This document shows positions 1 to 7,979 of a stretch of DNA of 64,000 bases, piece after piece; the stretch's first letter is position 1; every line of letters starts with the position of its first letter. The position numbers were made by a program, and so were the translations under genes. Source of the DNA: Amycolatopsis sp. GM8 (lineage in GTDB: Bacteria; Actinomycetota; Actinomycetes; Mycobacteriales; Pseudonocardiaceae); assembly GCF_021653975.1 (NCBI RefSeq), contig NZ_JAJKFK010000004.1:1-64000 (forward strand). The letters run 5' to 3'. The notes beneath the pieces are model-generated. The model saw only the letters and a list, made by a program, of their open reading frames with translations. It searched no databases and was not told the origin of the DNA.

Positions 1-2
1 CC

Positions 3-368
3 ACCGAGGTCGAATCCGCCCTCGTCTCCCACCCCACCGTCGCCGAGGCCGCCGTGGTCGGCGCCACCGACCCGACCACCGGGCAGGGCATCGTCGCGTT
101 CGTCATCCTGCGCGGCAACGCCGCCGACGGCGGTGAACAAGCCGTGCAAGACCTCCGCAACCACGTCGCCAAAGAAATCGGCCCCATCGCCAAACCCCGC
201 CAAATCATGATGGTCGCCGAACTCCCCAAAACCCGCTCCGGCAAAATCATGCGCCGCCTCCTCCGCGACGTCGCCGAAAACCGCCAAATCGGCGACGTCA
301 CCACCCTCGCCGACTCCACCGTCATGGACCTCATTGTGCCGCGCCACGGGGCGCGAACGAATGACTGA
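3..368 (+). CDS. acs: Acetyl-CoA synthetase, C-terminal fragment (5' end outside window)
   Basis: This is the last 121 codons of an AMP-forming acetyl-CoA synthetase, which makes acetyl-CoA from acetate, ATP and CoA. The visible part is the C-terminal lid domain: it includes the [10 protein letters not shown] segment, the [10 protein letters not shown] turn, and the [16 protein letters not shown] stretch that carries the catalytic lysine (acetylation site in the family). The tail is odd. After VMDLI the usual short Acs ending is replaced by about ten unrelated residues ([10 protein letters not shown]). Codon use before about position 330 favours AAA, GAA, CAA and CTC, unlike the genes that follow. 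The 3' end overlaps the convergent monooxygenase gene by 38 bases. Confidence 0.9.
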   Translation, partial: TEVESALVSHPTVAEAAVVGATDPTTGQGIVAFVILRGNAADGGEQAVQDLRNHVAKEIGPIAKPRQIMMVAELPKTRSGKIMRRLLRDVAENRQIGDVTTLADSTVMDLIVPRHGARTND

Positions 369-1446
369 AACCCTGACCCGAGTGGACGAGTTGCCGAGCC
401 GGGTCCAGGCGCCTTGCCTCGTATCGGCGCAGTGCCTCGGGGATACTGCTGCGATTTCCTTTGCCGTCAAGCGCTTCGGCGAGGGCGAGAGCGTCTTGCG
501 CCGACGCGCTGAAACCGCTGCCCGTCATCGGTGAGGGCAGGTGAGCGGCATCGCCGACAAGGCACACCCGCCCGGAGACGAGTCGCCGCGGCAGGTATTC
601 ACCGATCGGCGTGCCGATGACCTCTCGCCGGGAAATACATTCGAGGATGACTTCCCGCCACGGGTTGGGCCAGATTTCCCTGGCCTCGTCCGCGAGTTCG
701 TCGAAAGTCGCGTCAGGAATGTCGGCGGATCGAAGCGAGCGCTGGACGATATCGTCGACCACGGCGCCACATTTGCGTAAAAGGTCGTTGCGGCCGGAGT
801 CGTACCATCCCCAGCCGAGTCGCCGCCTGCCCGGGCTGACCGACCCGTCCGCTCCCGGCAGATAGTAGGCGTTGAGGCAGTAATCCCGTTCGTAGAGGAT
901 CGCGAGATCCGATGACCACGGCCGTGACCGGATTTCGCGCTCGTCGATCAGACCCAGCCAGATCACGTAGCCGGAAAAGGTCGCGTCGGGTGCTTCGGGG
1001 ATGGTGTGGCGCCGCACGACACTCGCGTGGCCGTCGGCACCGACTACGAGGTCCGCGTGATGGGACTCCCCGTCGTCCGTCACGGCCCACGCTGATCGGC
1101 GGTCCTGACCCACGTCGGTCACACGGGCCGGCGAACGGTGGGAAATCCTGGGGTCGGCTTCCACGGCCGCGCGAAGGCTGGCGTGCACGTCAGCCCAGGC
1201 CTGGGCGCCTGACGGGACGACGGCTGCTCCTCGACCGGGACGCCGGCCTGTCAGGCGCTCCAGCAGCCCGTCGCTCACGGGTAGCGCGGCGCCGGTCCGG
1301 ACCTTGCGGGTCGAACGCTCCAGCATCGTCACCCGCATCCCGATGCGCGACAGGGTGAGCGCGCTCATCAGGCCGGCCAGTGAGGCACCGACGACGATGG
1401 CGGAACCGCGGGTCCCGGGGTGCGATTCGTGCTGGTCTTCTGTCAT
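331..1446 (-). CDS. FAD-dependent aromatic-ring-type monooxygenase
   Basis: A single-component class A flavin monooxygenase of 371 residues, expected to hydroxylate a small aromatic or related compound with NAD(P)H and O2. It has the N-terminal dinucleotide fold (VVGASLAGL, residues 18-26, Gly20 and Gly25), the central DG motif ([13 protein letters not shown], about 135) and the C-terminal GD motif that contacts FAD ribityl ([17 protein letters not shown], about 295-311). The shape resembles the 2,6-dihydroxypyridine hydroxylase or salicylate hydroxylase group, but the substrate is unknown. The start has a TTTAGGAAG ribosome site overlapping the stop of the MFS gene 10 bases upstream, so the two are translationally coupled. 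With a drug-type MFS partner, drug inactivation is an alternative role. Confidence 0.85.
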   Translation of the reverse strand: MTEDQHESHPGTRGSAIVVGASLAGLMSALTLSRIGMRVTMLERSTRKVRTGAALPVSDGLLERLTGRRPGRGAAVVPSGAQAWADVHASLRAAVEADPRISHRSPARVTDVGQDRRSAWAVTDDGESHHADLVVGADGHASVVRRHTIPEAPDATFSGYVIWLGLIDEREIRSRPWSSDLAILYERDYCLNAYYLPGADGSVSPGRRRLGWGWYDSGRNDLLRKCGAVVDDIVQRSLRSADIPDATFDELADEAREIWPNPWREVILECISRREVIGTPIGEYLPRRLVSGRVCLVGDAAHLPSPMTGSGFSASAQDALALAEALDGKGNRSSIPEALRRYEARRLDPARQLVHSGQGFSHSFAPRGAAQ

Positions 1447-1456
1447 GGATGACTTC

Positions 1457-2926
1457 CTAAAGTTGTTGTCCTGAAACGACTTCGGTGTGCTCCCGGGCCG
1501 GGCGCAGTGCCCAGGCGGTCAGGATCGCGCCGATGAGCGCGAGCACACCCAGGCCGATGACGACGATGTGCAGCGCGTCGGCGAACGCGTGACCGGTGGG
1601 CTCCGGCACGTGCTGGCCCTGCACCGCCGCGACAGCGTCGGCGGTCGAGGTGCGGGCCGCTGTGACCGAGATGAGGACCGCCGCGGTCGCGGCCACCGCG
1701 AGTGACTCGCCGGTGATCCGCATCGTGTTGAACATTCCGGCCGCCGCCCCGGCCTTGTCCACGGGGACCGTGCTCAGCGCCGCGTTGTCCATCACCGAGA
1801 AGGCGATGCCGACCCCGACGCCGAAGAGCAGGAGCGACAACGCGTTCACCCACGGTGAGGAGCCACGGTCCATCACGATGAGCCCGAAACTGCCCACCGC
1901 GATCAGGACCGGACCCGTGACCAGCAAGGTCCGCATCGACCACCGGGACGTCAGCCACCGGGCCGTCAGCGGCACGAGCAGCACCGGGACCTCGATCGGG
2001 ATCAGCTCGACCGCGGCACGCCACGGGCTCGCGCCGCCGCTCTGCAGGAAGACGGGGAGGAACACGTTCAACGCGGCCAATCCGAACGTCACCGAGAACG
2101 GCATGCACATCAGCGCGGTGAACGCGGAACTACGGAACAGGCGGACGTCGAACATCGGGTGGCTGCTGCGGAGTTCGACCAGGACGAACGACCCGAGCAG
2201 CACGATCGTCGCCACGAAAGCCAGCAATGTCCACAGGTTCGACCATCCGGCCTCGCCGGCCTGGATGAACCCGAGCGACAGCACGAGCAGCGCGCCGCCG
2301 AAGCAGGCCATGCCGGGCAGGTCCGGCCGGGCCGCGGACGGGTCGCTGGACGGCGGTGTGTACCGGGAAGCGACGAAGGCGATGGCGGCTCCGGCGGCGA
2401 TCACCACGAAGATCGACTGCCAGCCCAGTGGCGCGAGCGCGCCGGCGATGAGCGGCCCGGCAGCCGTGCCGCCACCGAAACTCGCGCCGAGCAACCCGAA
2501 CACACGAACCCGCTGCGCTCCGGAGGTGGCGTGCGCGAGCACGGCCGAACCGGCGGACACCACGGCACCGGCGGCGAGCCCCTGGATGCCGCGCAGCACG
2601 TCGATGAGCACGATGCTGGGCGAGATGGCGATCAGCGCCATCGCCAGGCCGAACGTGGCGATGCCGGCGCGTAACACGAGCCGCCGCCCGAAGCGGTCCG
2701 CGAGGCTCCCGGTGGCGAGTACGGTCGCGGCGAAGATCGCGTTGTAGGCGTTCTGCACCCACTGGGTGCCGGCCGCCGAGGCGTTGAGGTCGGCCGCCAT
2801 GTCGGGCAGCACGATCGCCGGTCCGGTCACGGCGAAAGGCAGGAAGAACGAAGCGAGCAGGACGGCGCCGAGCGACGCTCGGAAGGTGGCCGAAGAGATC
2901 GTCGGCGCGGGCGGATCGGAGACCAT
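1457..2926 (-). CDS. MFS transporter, DHA2 (EmrB/QacA) type
   Basis: A 489-residue integral membrane major-facilitator protein with about 14 hydrophobic segments. Family marks are the WVQNAYNAIFAATVLATGSLADRFGRR stretch (TM2 and the A-like loop motif) and the motif C-like AGSAVLA and GGGTAAGPLIAGALAPLGW segments. DHA2 members normally export drugs or metabolites by proton antiport; import of a catabolic substrate is also possible. I place the start at ATG 2926; a GTG at 2998 would add 24 poorly conserved residues. The gene lies upstream of, and is coupled to, the FAD monooxygenase. An inverted repeat at 3001-3036, about 80 bases upstream, shares a 13-mer with the region before the other MFS gene of the window. 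Confidence 0.88.
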   Translation of the reverse strand: MVSDPPAPTISSATFRASLGAVLLASFFLPFAVTGPAIVLPDMAADLNASAAGTQWVQNAYNAIFAATVLATGSLADRFGRRLVLRAGIATFGLAMALIAISPSIVLIDVLRGIQGLAAGAVVSAGSAVLAHATSGAQRVRVFGLLGASFGGGTAAGPLIAGALAPLGWQSIFVVIAAGAAIAFVASRYTPPSSDPSAARPDLPGMACFGGALLVLSLGFIQAGEAGWSNLWTLLAFVATIVLLGSFVLVELRSSHPMFDVRLFRSSAFTALMCMPFSVTFGLAALNVFLPVFLQSGGASPWRAAVELIPIEVPVLLVPLTARWLTSRWSMRTLLVTGPVLIAVGSFGLIVMDRGSSPWVNALSLLLFGVGVGIAFSVMDNAALSTVPVDKAGAAAGMFNTMRITGESLAVAATAAVLISVTAARTSTADAVAAVQGQHVPEPTGHAFADALHIVVIGLGVLALIGAILTAWALRPAREHTEVVSGQQL

Positions 2927-3000
2927 GTGTCCAGACTGGAAGATCCCGGCGCGGCTATTCAGGGCCGGTAGGTACGGCGGGTCGCGCGACCGGGGCACTC

Positions 3001-3036
3001 CTGAACCTGGGTACTCGCAAGACCACCCAGGTTCAG
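3001..3036. promoter_or_regulatory. 12-bp perfect inverted repeat before the MFS gene (operator and/or terminator)
   Basis: CTGAACCTGGGT (3001-3012) and ACCCAGGTTCAG (3025-3036) are exact reverse complements with a 12-base loop. The repeat overlaps the stop codon of the GntR gene, so it could terminate that transcript, but there is no T-run. The 13-mer AACCTGGGTACTC (3004-3016) recurs in reverse complement at 34793-34805, at nearly the same distance from a second MFS gene and beside an XRE regulator. That favours an operator role. Confidence 0.6.
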
Positions 3037-3698
3037 ACGACCTGCGCGCTGTCGGGAAGCCGGGTGCGCCCCAGCCGGCGCACCACCGTCATCTCGGTCA
3101 GGTGGCGGTGCTCGTCGGAGAGCCGGACGAACCGTTCGTGGTCCCGGTCCTCGATCGCCGCGATGAGTCCGGCGTGCTCGCCGTACAGGCTCTCCGCGCG
3201 ATCATCGACGTAAAAGATGAAGGCACGATAGAAGCCCGACATGTACCAGAGACGATTCACCTCGTCCCGGACCCGCGCGAGCGGTGAGGCTTCGAAGGCC
3301 GTGAAGTGGAAGTCCTTGTTGACTCGCTGAAAGCCCAGCGGGTCGGCCAGCGGATCGATCGTCGACAGGTGCTTGTTGAGCTCCTTCATCCGGTCGACGT
3401 CGACGAGCGCGAGTTCGGCCGAGCGGATCAACTCGGTCTCGAGGAGGCGCCGCATCAGGTAGATCTCCACGAGATCTTCACTGTTGAACCTGCCGACCGT
3501 GAAGCCGGTGTTGGGCCGATGGTCGAGGATGCCCTCGGCGTGCAGTTGCGCCAGCGCCTCACGGAGCGGGATGCGGCTGACACCCAGCGTGTCGGCGAGG
3601 TCCTTCTGCAGAACCTTCTGACCGGGCAGCAGTTCTCCGGAGAGCACCATGGACCGGATGCGGGTCAGGCATCGTTCGACGCCACTCTCGACTGCCAT
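3033..3698 (-). CDS. GntR-family regulator, FadR/FCD subfamily (paralogue 1)
   Basis: A 221-residue transcription factor. The N-terminal winged helix carries the recognition segment LADTLGVSRIPLREALAQL (about 34-52) and the wing DHRPNTGFTVGRF. The rest is an all-helical FCD ligand domain (IYLMRRLLETELI, then the metal-site-like DFHFTAFEASP and SDEHRHL), usually bound to a carboxylate or acyl-CoA. It is closely related along its whole length to the regulator at 23450-24145, sharing blocks such as LDHRPNTG, RFNSEDL, EIYLMRRLLET and LWYMSGFYR. It is divergent from the acyl-CoA dehydrogenase operon, so self-control plus control of that operon is likely. The candidate operator covers its own -10 box. 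Confidence 0.92.
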   Translation of the reverse strand: MAVESGVERCLTRIRSMVLSGELLPGQKVLQKDLADTLGVSRIPLREALAQLHAEGILDHRPNTGFTVGRFNSEDLVEIYLMRRLLETELIRSAELALVDVDRMKELNKHLSTIDPLADPLGFQRVNKDFHFTAFEASPLARVRDEVNRLWYMSGFYRAFIFYVDDRAESLYGEHAGLIAAIEDRDHERFVRLSDEHRHLTEMTVVRRLGRTRLPDSAQVV

Positions 3699-3737
3699 GA
3701 GCCTCCACCTTGGTTCGGCTTGAGTCAGCTCTCGTGC

Positions 3738-3762
3738 CGGAGTATATACCGATCTGCATACG
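3738..3762 (-). promoter_or_regulatory. Promoter and GTATAC-type operator of GntR paralogue 1
   Basis: On the minus strand a good -10 box TATACT (3746-3741) lies about 45 bases before the GntR start. It sits inside the sequence CGTATGCAGATCGGTATATACT, with two GTAT half-sites. This matches the arrangement seen at 25384, 30697 and 34832, in line with the FadR-subfamily GT..AC half-site rule. No convincing -35 box is visible. Confidence 0.5.
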
Positions 3763-3825
3763 CGATCGTGTCATGCGGCGGCCTGGACGGGCAATCTCCT
3801 GTGGTATAACTTCTGGCACGCACAA

Positions 3826-3840
3826 ATGTATAATCATTGC
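3826..3840 (+). promoter_or_regulatory. Promoter (-10 TATAAT) of the acyl-CoA dehydrogenase operon, with overlapping operator-like site
   Basis: A consensus -10 hexamer TATAAT at 3829-3834 is embedded in ATGTATAATCATTG. It stands 32 bases before the TTG start at 3867 and would place the transcript start near 3841. The -35 region is weak. The reverse strand reads ATGATTATAC, close to ATGATTGTAC in the site at 27116-27136. Confidence 0.5.
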
Positions 3841-3866
3841 GCTGGAAGGCTTGGGAGGAAAGCGAG

Positions 3867-5006
3867 TTGACAGCCAGGAAGGGCCACATCGCCGAGTTCC
3901 CGCCCACGGACCTCTCGCCGGCCGAACTGAGGTTCAAGCAGGAGGTCGCCGATTATCTCGATGAGCGGCTGCCCGTGGGCGGTTACCGCCGGAGCCTCGG
4001 GATCGCCGCTCTCGTGGACGCGAAGTTCTCCGCCGATCTGGGGGCGCGCGGGCTGATCGGCATGTACCTGCCGGCCGAGTACGGCGGGTCGGGAAAGACG
4101 GCCGTGGACAGGCTCGTCGTCGCAGAGGAGCTACTCGCCAGGGGCGCTCCCGTTGGGTACCACTGGATCGCGGACCGGCAGATGGGTCCCTCGATCCTCG
4201 CCAACGGCACCGACGCTCAGCGCGGCGAGTTCCTTCCGCGGATCGCGTCCGGTGAGCTGTCGTTCTCCATCGGCATGAGCGAGCCGGACGCCGGCTCGGA
4301 CCTCGCCGCGCTGCGGACCAAAGCCGTGCGGGACGGCGACGACTGGGTCGTGTCGGGCAGCAAGATCTGGACGAGCGGTGCCGCCACCGCGACCCATGTC
4401 CTCGCGGCCGTGCGGACCGGACCGGGCAAGCGCGACGGAATCACGCAGTTCATCATCGACCTGCACCGGCCCGGCGTTCGGGTCGCACCGATCGAATTCA
4501 TCGACGGCACCCGGGACTTCTGCGAGGTTCACTTCGACGACATGCGGGTTCCGGACGACTGCCGGCTCGGCGCGGTCGGACAGGGGTGGACCCAGAACAC
4601 CGGTGAACTCGCGCTGGAGCGCGGCGGCGTCGACCGGTGGATGTCGCTGATGCCGCTGCTGGACGAGTGGTCCGGCCGCTGCGATCGCTCGGACCGCGCT
4701 GCCATGGAGTACCTGTCCGCCGTGTGCTGGGGTCTGCGTGGACTGTCGCTGTCGATCGCCCGCCAGGTGGACAGCGGCCATTCGCCGGTCGTGGAGGCGG
4801 CGCTGGTCAAGGAACTCGGCACCACCTTCGAACAGGAATGCCTCCGGTTCCTGAGCGACGCGTTCGGCGGCACACCGAAACCCGATGCCGCCGACGAGTA
4901 CGAGGCACTGCTGGCCAAGGCGCTGCTGATCGCACCGTCGTGGACCATCCGCGGGGGCACGAACGAAGTACTGCGCACGATCGTCGCGAAGGACATCCGG
5001 TCATGA
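3867..5006 (+). CDS. Acyl-CoA dehydrogenase, large-type subunit
   Basis: A 379-residue FAD enzyme that introduces an alpha-beta double bond into an acyl-CoA. Typical blocks are the GLIGMYLPAEYGGSG helix-loop (about 55-70), the FAD-binding FSIGMSEPDAGSDLA (about 133-147), SGSKIWTSGA, and the C-terminal IRGGTNEVLRTIVA, where such enzymes keep the base. The start is TTG 3867, with GGGAGG eight bases upstream; an upstream in-frame TTG (3837) has no such site. It overlaps the next acyl-CoA dehydrogenase gene by ATGA. Such adjacent pairs form alpha2beta2 enzymes in actinobacterial sterol side-chain degradation, so I infer one heteromeric enzyme here. The substrate is unknown, though a bulky acyl-CoA is likely. 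Confidence 0.9.
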   Translation: MTARKGHIAEFPPTDLSPAELRFKQEVADYLDERLPVGGYRRSLGIAALVDAKFSADLGARGLIGMYLPAEYGGSGKTAVDRLVVAEELLARGAPVGYHWIADRQMGPSILANGTDAQRGEFLPRIASGELSFSIGMSEPDAGSDLAALRTKAVRDGDDWVVSGSKIWTSGAATATHVLAAVRTGPGKRDGITQFIIDLHRPGVRVAPIEFIDGTRDFCEVHFDDMRVPDDCRLGAVGQGWTQNTGELALERGGVDRWMSLMPLLDEWSGRCDRSDRAAMEYLSAVCWGLRGLSLSIARQVDSGHSPVVEAALVKELGTTFEQECLRFLSDAFGGTPKPDAADEYEALLAKALLIAPSWTIRGGTNEVLRTIVAKDIRS

Positions 5007-5998
5007 GCGAAACGACCATCTCGACCGGCGACCCCGAATTGGTGGCCCTCGTCCGGACGCTGAACCAGGACCTGGCCGAAGAGAACTCGCCGTTCAACAG
5101 CGAGCTGTGGTCGGCCATGTCCGACGCCGAACTCCAGTTGATCGGGATCCCGGAAGACGACGGTGGTCCCGGCGGCACGCTGTCCGACCTGGTGGCCACC
5201 GTGTTCGAGTGCGCCCGAGCCGCCGCGGCCATCCCCCTGGTGGAGAACTGGCTGGCGCAGTACCTGCGGGCGAAGGCTGGGCTCGGTATCCGGCCCGGGG
5301 TGTCGATCTGTGTCGGGCCCGCGGAGCTCGGGCGAACCGCGCTGTCGATCGATGGGCTCACCTGGGCGCCGCACGCCGACGAGCTCCTCGTGATCGAGGG
5401 GAGTGAGCAGGCTTCCGCCGTGAGGCCGGTGACGTCCTGGATCGCGGACGCGACCACGCGATACGACCTGGCCGGACAGCCCGCCCAGGACGTCGAGATC
5501 CCGCTCGAAGGTCTGGGGGAGCCGGGACCGGTCGCGCACGGCGAGTTCGTCACGGTGACCAACCTGCTGCGCGCGGCTCAGCTCGGCGGTGCGATCCGCG
5601 GCTGCTTCGACCTGACTCGGGGTTATGCGGCCGAGCGCCACCAGTTCGGTGTCCGGATCGATTCGTTCCCCGCGGTGCAGCAACACCTGATCCAGCTCGC
5701 GCAGGCGGCCGCCATCACCCGCGTGTCGGTGTTCCGCGCCGCCGCGGCGACGGAGGCCACCCAGGCGGCCAGGGCGGCTCGTCTCGTGAGCAACGAGTTC
5801 GCCCGCGTCGCGATCCGGTGCGCGCATCAGGTGCACGGCGCGATCGGCATGACCCGCGAGTACCACCTGGCGAGCCTGACCCAGCGACTGCACTGGTGGC
5901 GGCAGGCCGACGCGCACCTCGCAGCGAAACCACACGAAGGGCAGACGATGTTCATCGACGACGTATGGCTCGACACGGCCGAGGCGGCGCAGCGGTGA
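5003..5998 (+). CDS. Acyl-CoA dehydrogenase, small partner subunit
   Basis: A 331-residue divergent acyl-CoA dehydrogenase. The N-terminal half is weakly conserved and lacks the EPDAGSD signature. The C-terminal helical domain keeps the FAD-adenine contact RHQFGVRIDSFPAVQQ (about 213-228) and the QVHGAIGMTREYHL segment. A clear catalytic base region is missing, as in the small subunits of heterotetrameric FadE pairs. ATG 5003 overlaps the stop of the large subunit and its own stop overlaps the next start, so all three genes should be made together. It probably supplies half of each FAD site and no independent activity. Confidence 0.85.
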   Translation: MSETTISTGDPELVALVRTLNQDLAEENSPFNSELWSAMSDAELQLIGIPEDDGGPGGTLSDLVATVFECARAAAAIPLVENWLAQYLRAKAGLGIRPGVSICVGPAELGRTALSIDGLTWAPHADELLVIEGSEQASAVRPVTSWIADATTRYDLAGQPAQDVEIPLEGLGEPGPVAHGEFVTVTNLLRAAQLGGAIRGCFDLTRGYAAERHQFGVRIDSFPAVQQHLIQLAQAAAITRVSVFRAAAATEATQAARAARLVSNEFARVAIRCAHQVHGAIGMTREYHLASLTQRLHWWRQADAHLAAKPHEGQTMFIDDVWLDTAEAAQR

Positions 5999-6759
5999 AC
6001 CAGGTGACCATGACCCGGGTTGACCACGTGGCGGTGGTCGAGTTCGCCGGCGGGCCGGGCAACTACTTCACCGTCGAACTGCTGAACCACATCGCGGACC
6101 GCCTGGAGCAGGCCGCCGACGAGGGGGCACGGGCGGCGGTGCTGACTTCGCCGGGGCGGCATTTCTGCGCCGGCGCCGACTTCTCGTCGATCGGGTCTTC
6201 GGTCGAAGAACGAGGCGAGGTGGCTGACCGTACCTACGCCGCGGGAGCCCGGATCTTCAAGCAGCCGCTGCCCGTGGTGGCCGCTGTCCAGGGTGCCGCG
6301 ATCGGGGGTGGGCTCGGCCTCGCATGCGCGGCCGATTTCCGGGTCGTCACCCCGGAAACGCGGCTGGAGGCGAACTTCACCCGCCTCGGCTTTCATCCCG
6401 GTTTCGGGCTGAGCGTCGTGTTGCCTCGCCTCGTCGGCCCGCAGAAAGCCTTGATGCTGCTGATGGAGGGGCGGCGGGTCGACGGCCGGGAGGCTGTGGG
6501 CCTCGGCCTGGCCGACCAGCTCGCCGACGCGGACGGGCTCATCGACGCCGCGATCGACCTCGCCGTGCGACTCGCCGCCCGCGCACCGCTCGCCGTCCAG
6601 GCCGTGCGCGCGACGCTCAGGCGCGATTTGATCCGCGACGTCGAGCAGGCGATGACGTGGGAAGCCGCCGAGCAGCGACGCCTGTGGGCCACGGAGGACG
6701 CGAACATCGGGCTCGAGGCCGCGCGGCGCCGGGAAACACCGAACTTCGCCGGGCGCTGA
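5995..6759 (+). CDS. Crotonase-fold protein (enoyl-CoA hydratase/isomerase family) lacking both catalytic glutamates
   Basis: A 254-residue crotonase-superfamily protein. The fold marks are present: HFCAGADFSS (first oxyanion-hole region, about 59-68), AAIGGGLGLACAADFR (second oxyanion-hole strand) and the LPRLVGPQKAL helix. The two hydratase glutamates are not. The CEL position reads LGL in GGGLGLA, and the QPE position reads FTR in NFTRLGFHPG. It may therefore be an isomerase, hydrolase or C-C lyase of the superfamily. I use GTG 5995, which overlaps the upstream stop (GTGA); ATG 6010 is possible. It is the last gene of the dehydrogenase operon. Confidence 0.8.
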   Translation: MNQVTMTRVDHVAVVEFAGGPGNYFTVELLNHIADRLEQAADEGARAAVLTSPGRHFCAGADFSSIGSSVEERGEVADRTYAAGARIFKQPLPVVAAVQGAAIGGGLGLACAADFRVVTPETRLEANFTRLGFHPGFGLSVVLPRLVGPQKALMLLMEGRRVDGREAVGLGLADQLADADGLIDAAIDLAVRLAARAPLAVQAVRATLRRDLIRDVEQAMTWEAAEQRRLWATEDANIGLEAARRRETPNFAGR

Positions 6760-6762
6760 GCA

Positions 6763-6795
6763 TTGACAGCGTCGTGTGCGTTTATGTATACAATG
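6763..6795 (+). promoter_or_regulatory. Promoter TTGACA-18-TATACA with overlapping GTATAC operator
   Basis: TTGACA (6763-6768) and TATACA (6787-6792) are separated by 18 bases and stand about 50 bases before the beta-propeller gene. ATGTATACAATG (6784-6795) overlaps the -10 box and contains the palindrome GTATAC, the FadR-subfamily core also found in other intergenic regions here. A repressor bound there would block the promoter. Confidence 0.65.
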
Positions 6796-6844
6796 CTTGG
6801 TGTGTGCGGCGCCACATCTGATAGCTCGCGACAGGGAGGGCATC

Positions 6845-7933
6845 ATGACCGCAACCGGGTCAGCCGGGAAGCTCCTGGTTTCCAGTTCCACGGCGAAGAA
6901 TCTGGACTTCTTCGATCTCCGGACCGGTGAAAAGCTCGATACGATCACCGATCTGATCGCGGAGCCGCACGAAATGGCCTACGACGCCCGGCGGCGGCGC
7001 GCGTACATCGCGCACACCTATCGCGAGGGTGTCTACGACCAGGATGTGCCCAAGGGCCACGAGATCACCGTCGTGGACGTCGATACCCACCGGGTGGAAA
7101 AGGTCATCGACGCCGCGCCCTACTACGCTCCGCACGATGTCGAATACGACCCCGAGCTCGATCTGATCCTCACCGGAATCGAGGATTTCGAAGGCAGGCG
7201 CGGGGTGGTGCTGATCGACGCCGAGTCGCACGAAATCGTCGGCAATGTTCCCACCGAAGCCCGGAACTGCCATTGGCTCGCACTGGTTCCGGGACGGAAG
7301 GTGTTCGTGACGCACAAGGAGGCGCCGATCATCTCCGTCGTCGATCTCGTCAATCGCAGGCTCGAAGCATCGATCGAGGTGCCGGGTGGCGCGGAGGAGA
7401 TCGACGCCTCGCCGGACGGTGACTTCGTGTACGCGGTCACGCCGCGCATGAAGGTGGACGTCGACCTCGGCGGAAGCGGGCATTTCTTCCGTCCGCGGCG
7501 CGATCCGTCGGATCCGGTGCCACGCCTGGTCAAGATCGACGTCGAGACGAACCAGATCGTCGGCGAGATCGAAATGGACGATTATCAGATCGGCCTGCGA
7601 GCCGGCCACGACGGAATGCTCTACGCGAGTTGCATGAACAACATGGAGCGGCCCGGAGCCAGCGTCGACCTGAAGACGTTGCCGCGCAACGACGGCAAGC
7701 TCAACATCGTCACCACGAAGGACATGTCCCTGGTGGGCTCGGTTCTCGTGGACGCGCTGCCGATGACGATCCGGGTGACTCCGGACAATTCCACGGCGTG
7801 GGTGGCGAGTCTCGCCACCGGGCGCGTGACGGTGGTCGATGTGCGGACGCGGCAACGCATCGATGATCTCGACAACAACGCGGGCGGGGCCTATGGCGGC
7901 ACGCACGGGATGATCCTGTTGCCTCCGTCCTGA
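6845..7933 (+). CDS. Seven-bladed beta-propeller protein (YncE/cytochrome D1-like)
   Basis: A 362-residue repeat protein with no signal peptide. Blades show the recurring pattern of a Y-D-P or V-D-V turn followed by hydrophobic strands (for example EITVVDVDTHRVEK, VVLIDAESHEIVG, ISVVDLVNRRLEAS, VTVVDVRTRQRID). It belongs to the YncE or lactonase-like propeller superfamily, whose members are substrate-binding proteins, lactonases or isomerases. No catalytic residues can be assigned with confidence. ATG 6845 follows a GGGAGGG ribosome site; an upstream in-frame ATG at 6776 lies inside the promoter. It precedes an SDR gene by 46 bases and probably shares its transcript. Confidence 0.75.
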   Translation: MTATGSAGKLLVSSSTAKNLDFFDLRTGEKLDTITDLIAEPHEMAYDARRRRAYIAHTYREGVYDQDVPKGHEITVVDVDTHRVEKVIDAAPYYAPHDVEYDPELDLILTGIEDFEGRRGVVLIDAESHEIVGNVPTEARNCHWLALVPGRKVFVTHKEAPIISVVDLVNRRLEASIEVPGGAEEIDASPDGDFVYAVTPRMKVDVDLGGSGHFFRPRRDPSDPVPRLVKIDVETNQIVGEIEMDDYQIGLRAGHDGMLYASCMNNMERPGASVDLKTLPRNDGKLNIVTTKDMSLVGSVLVDALPMTIRVTPDNSTAWVASLATGRVTVVDVRTRQRIDDLDNNAGGAYGGTHGMILLPPS

Positions 7934-7979
7934 CCGGCGACCCGCCCACTGATCAACCACGAGAAGAAGGAGCACACCG

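Noticed and set aside
331-2926. Assigning MFS plus FAD monooxygenase as a rifampicin or tetracycline resistance pair
   Set aside because: Motifs fit general class A flavoproteins, but I see no residues specific to Rox or TetX enzymes. Catabolic context is equally likely.
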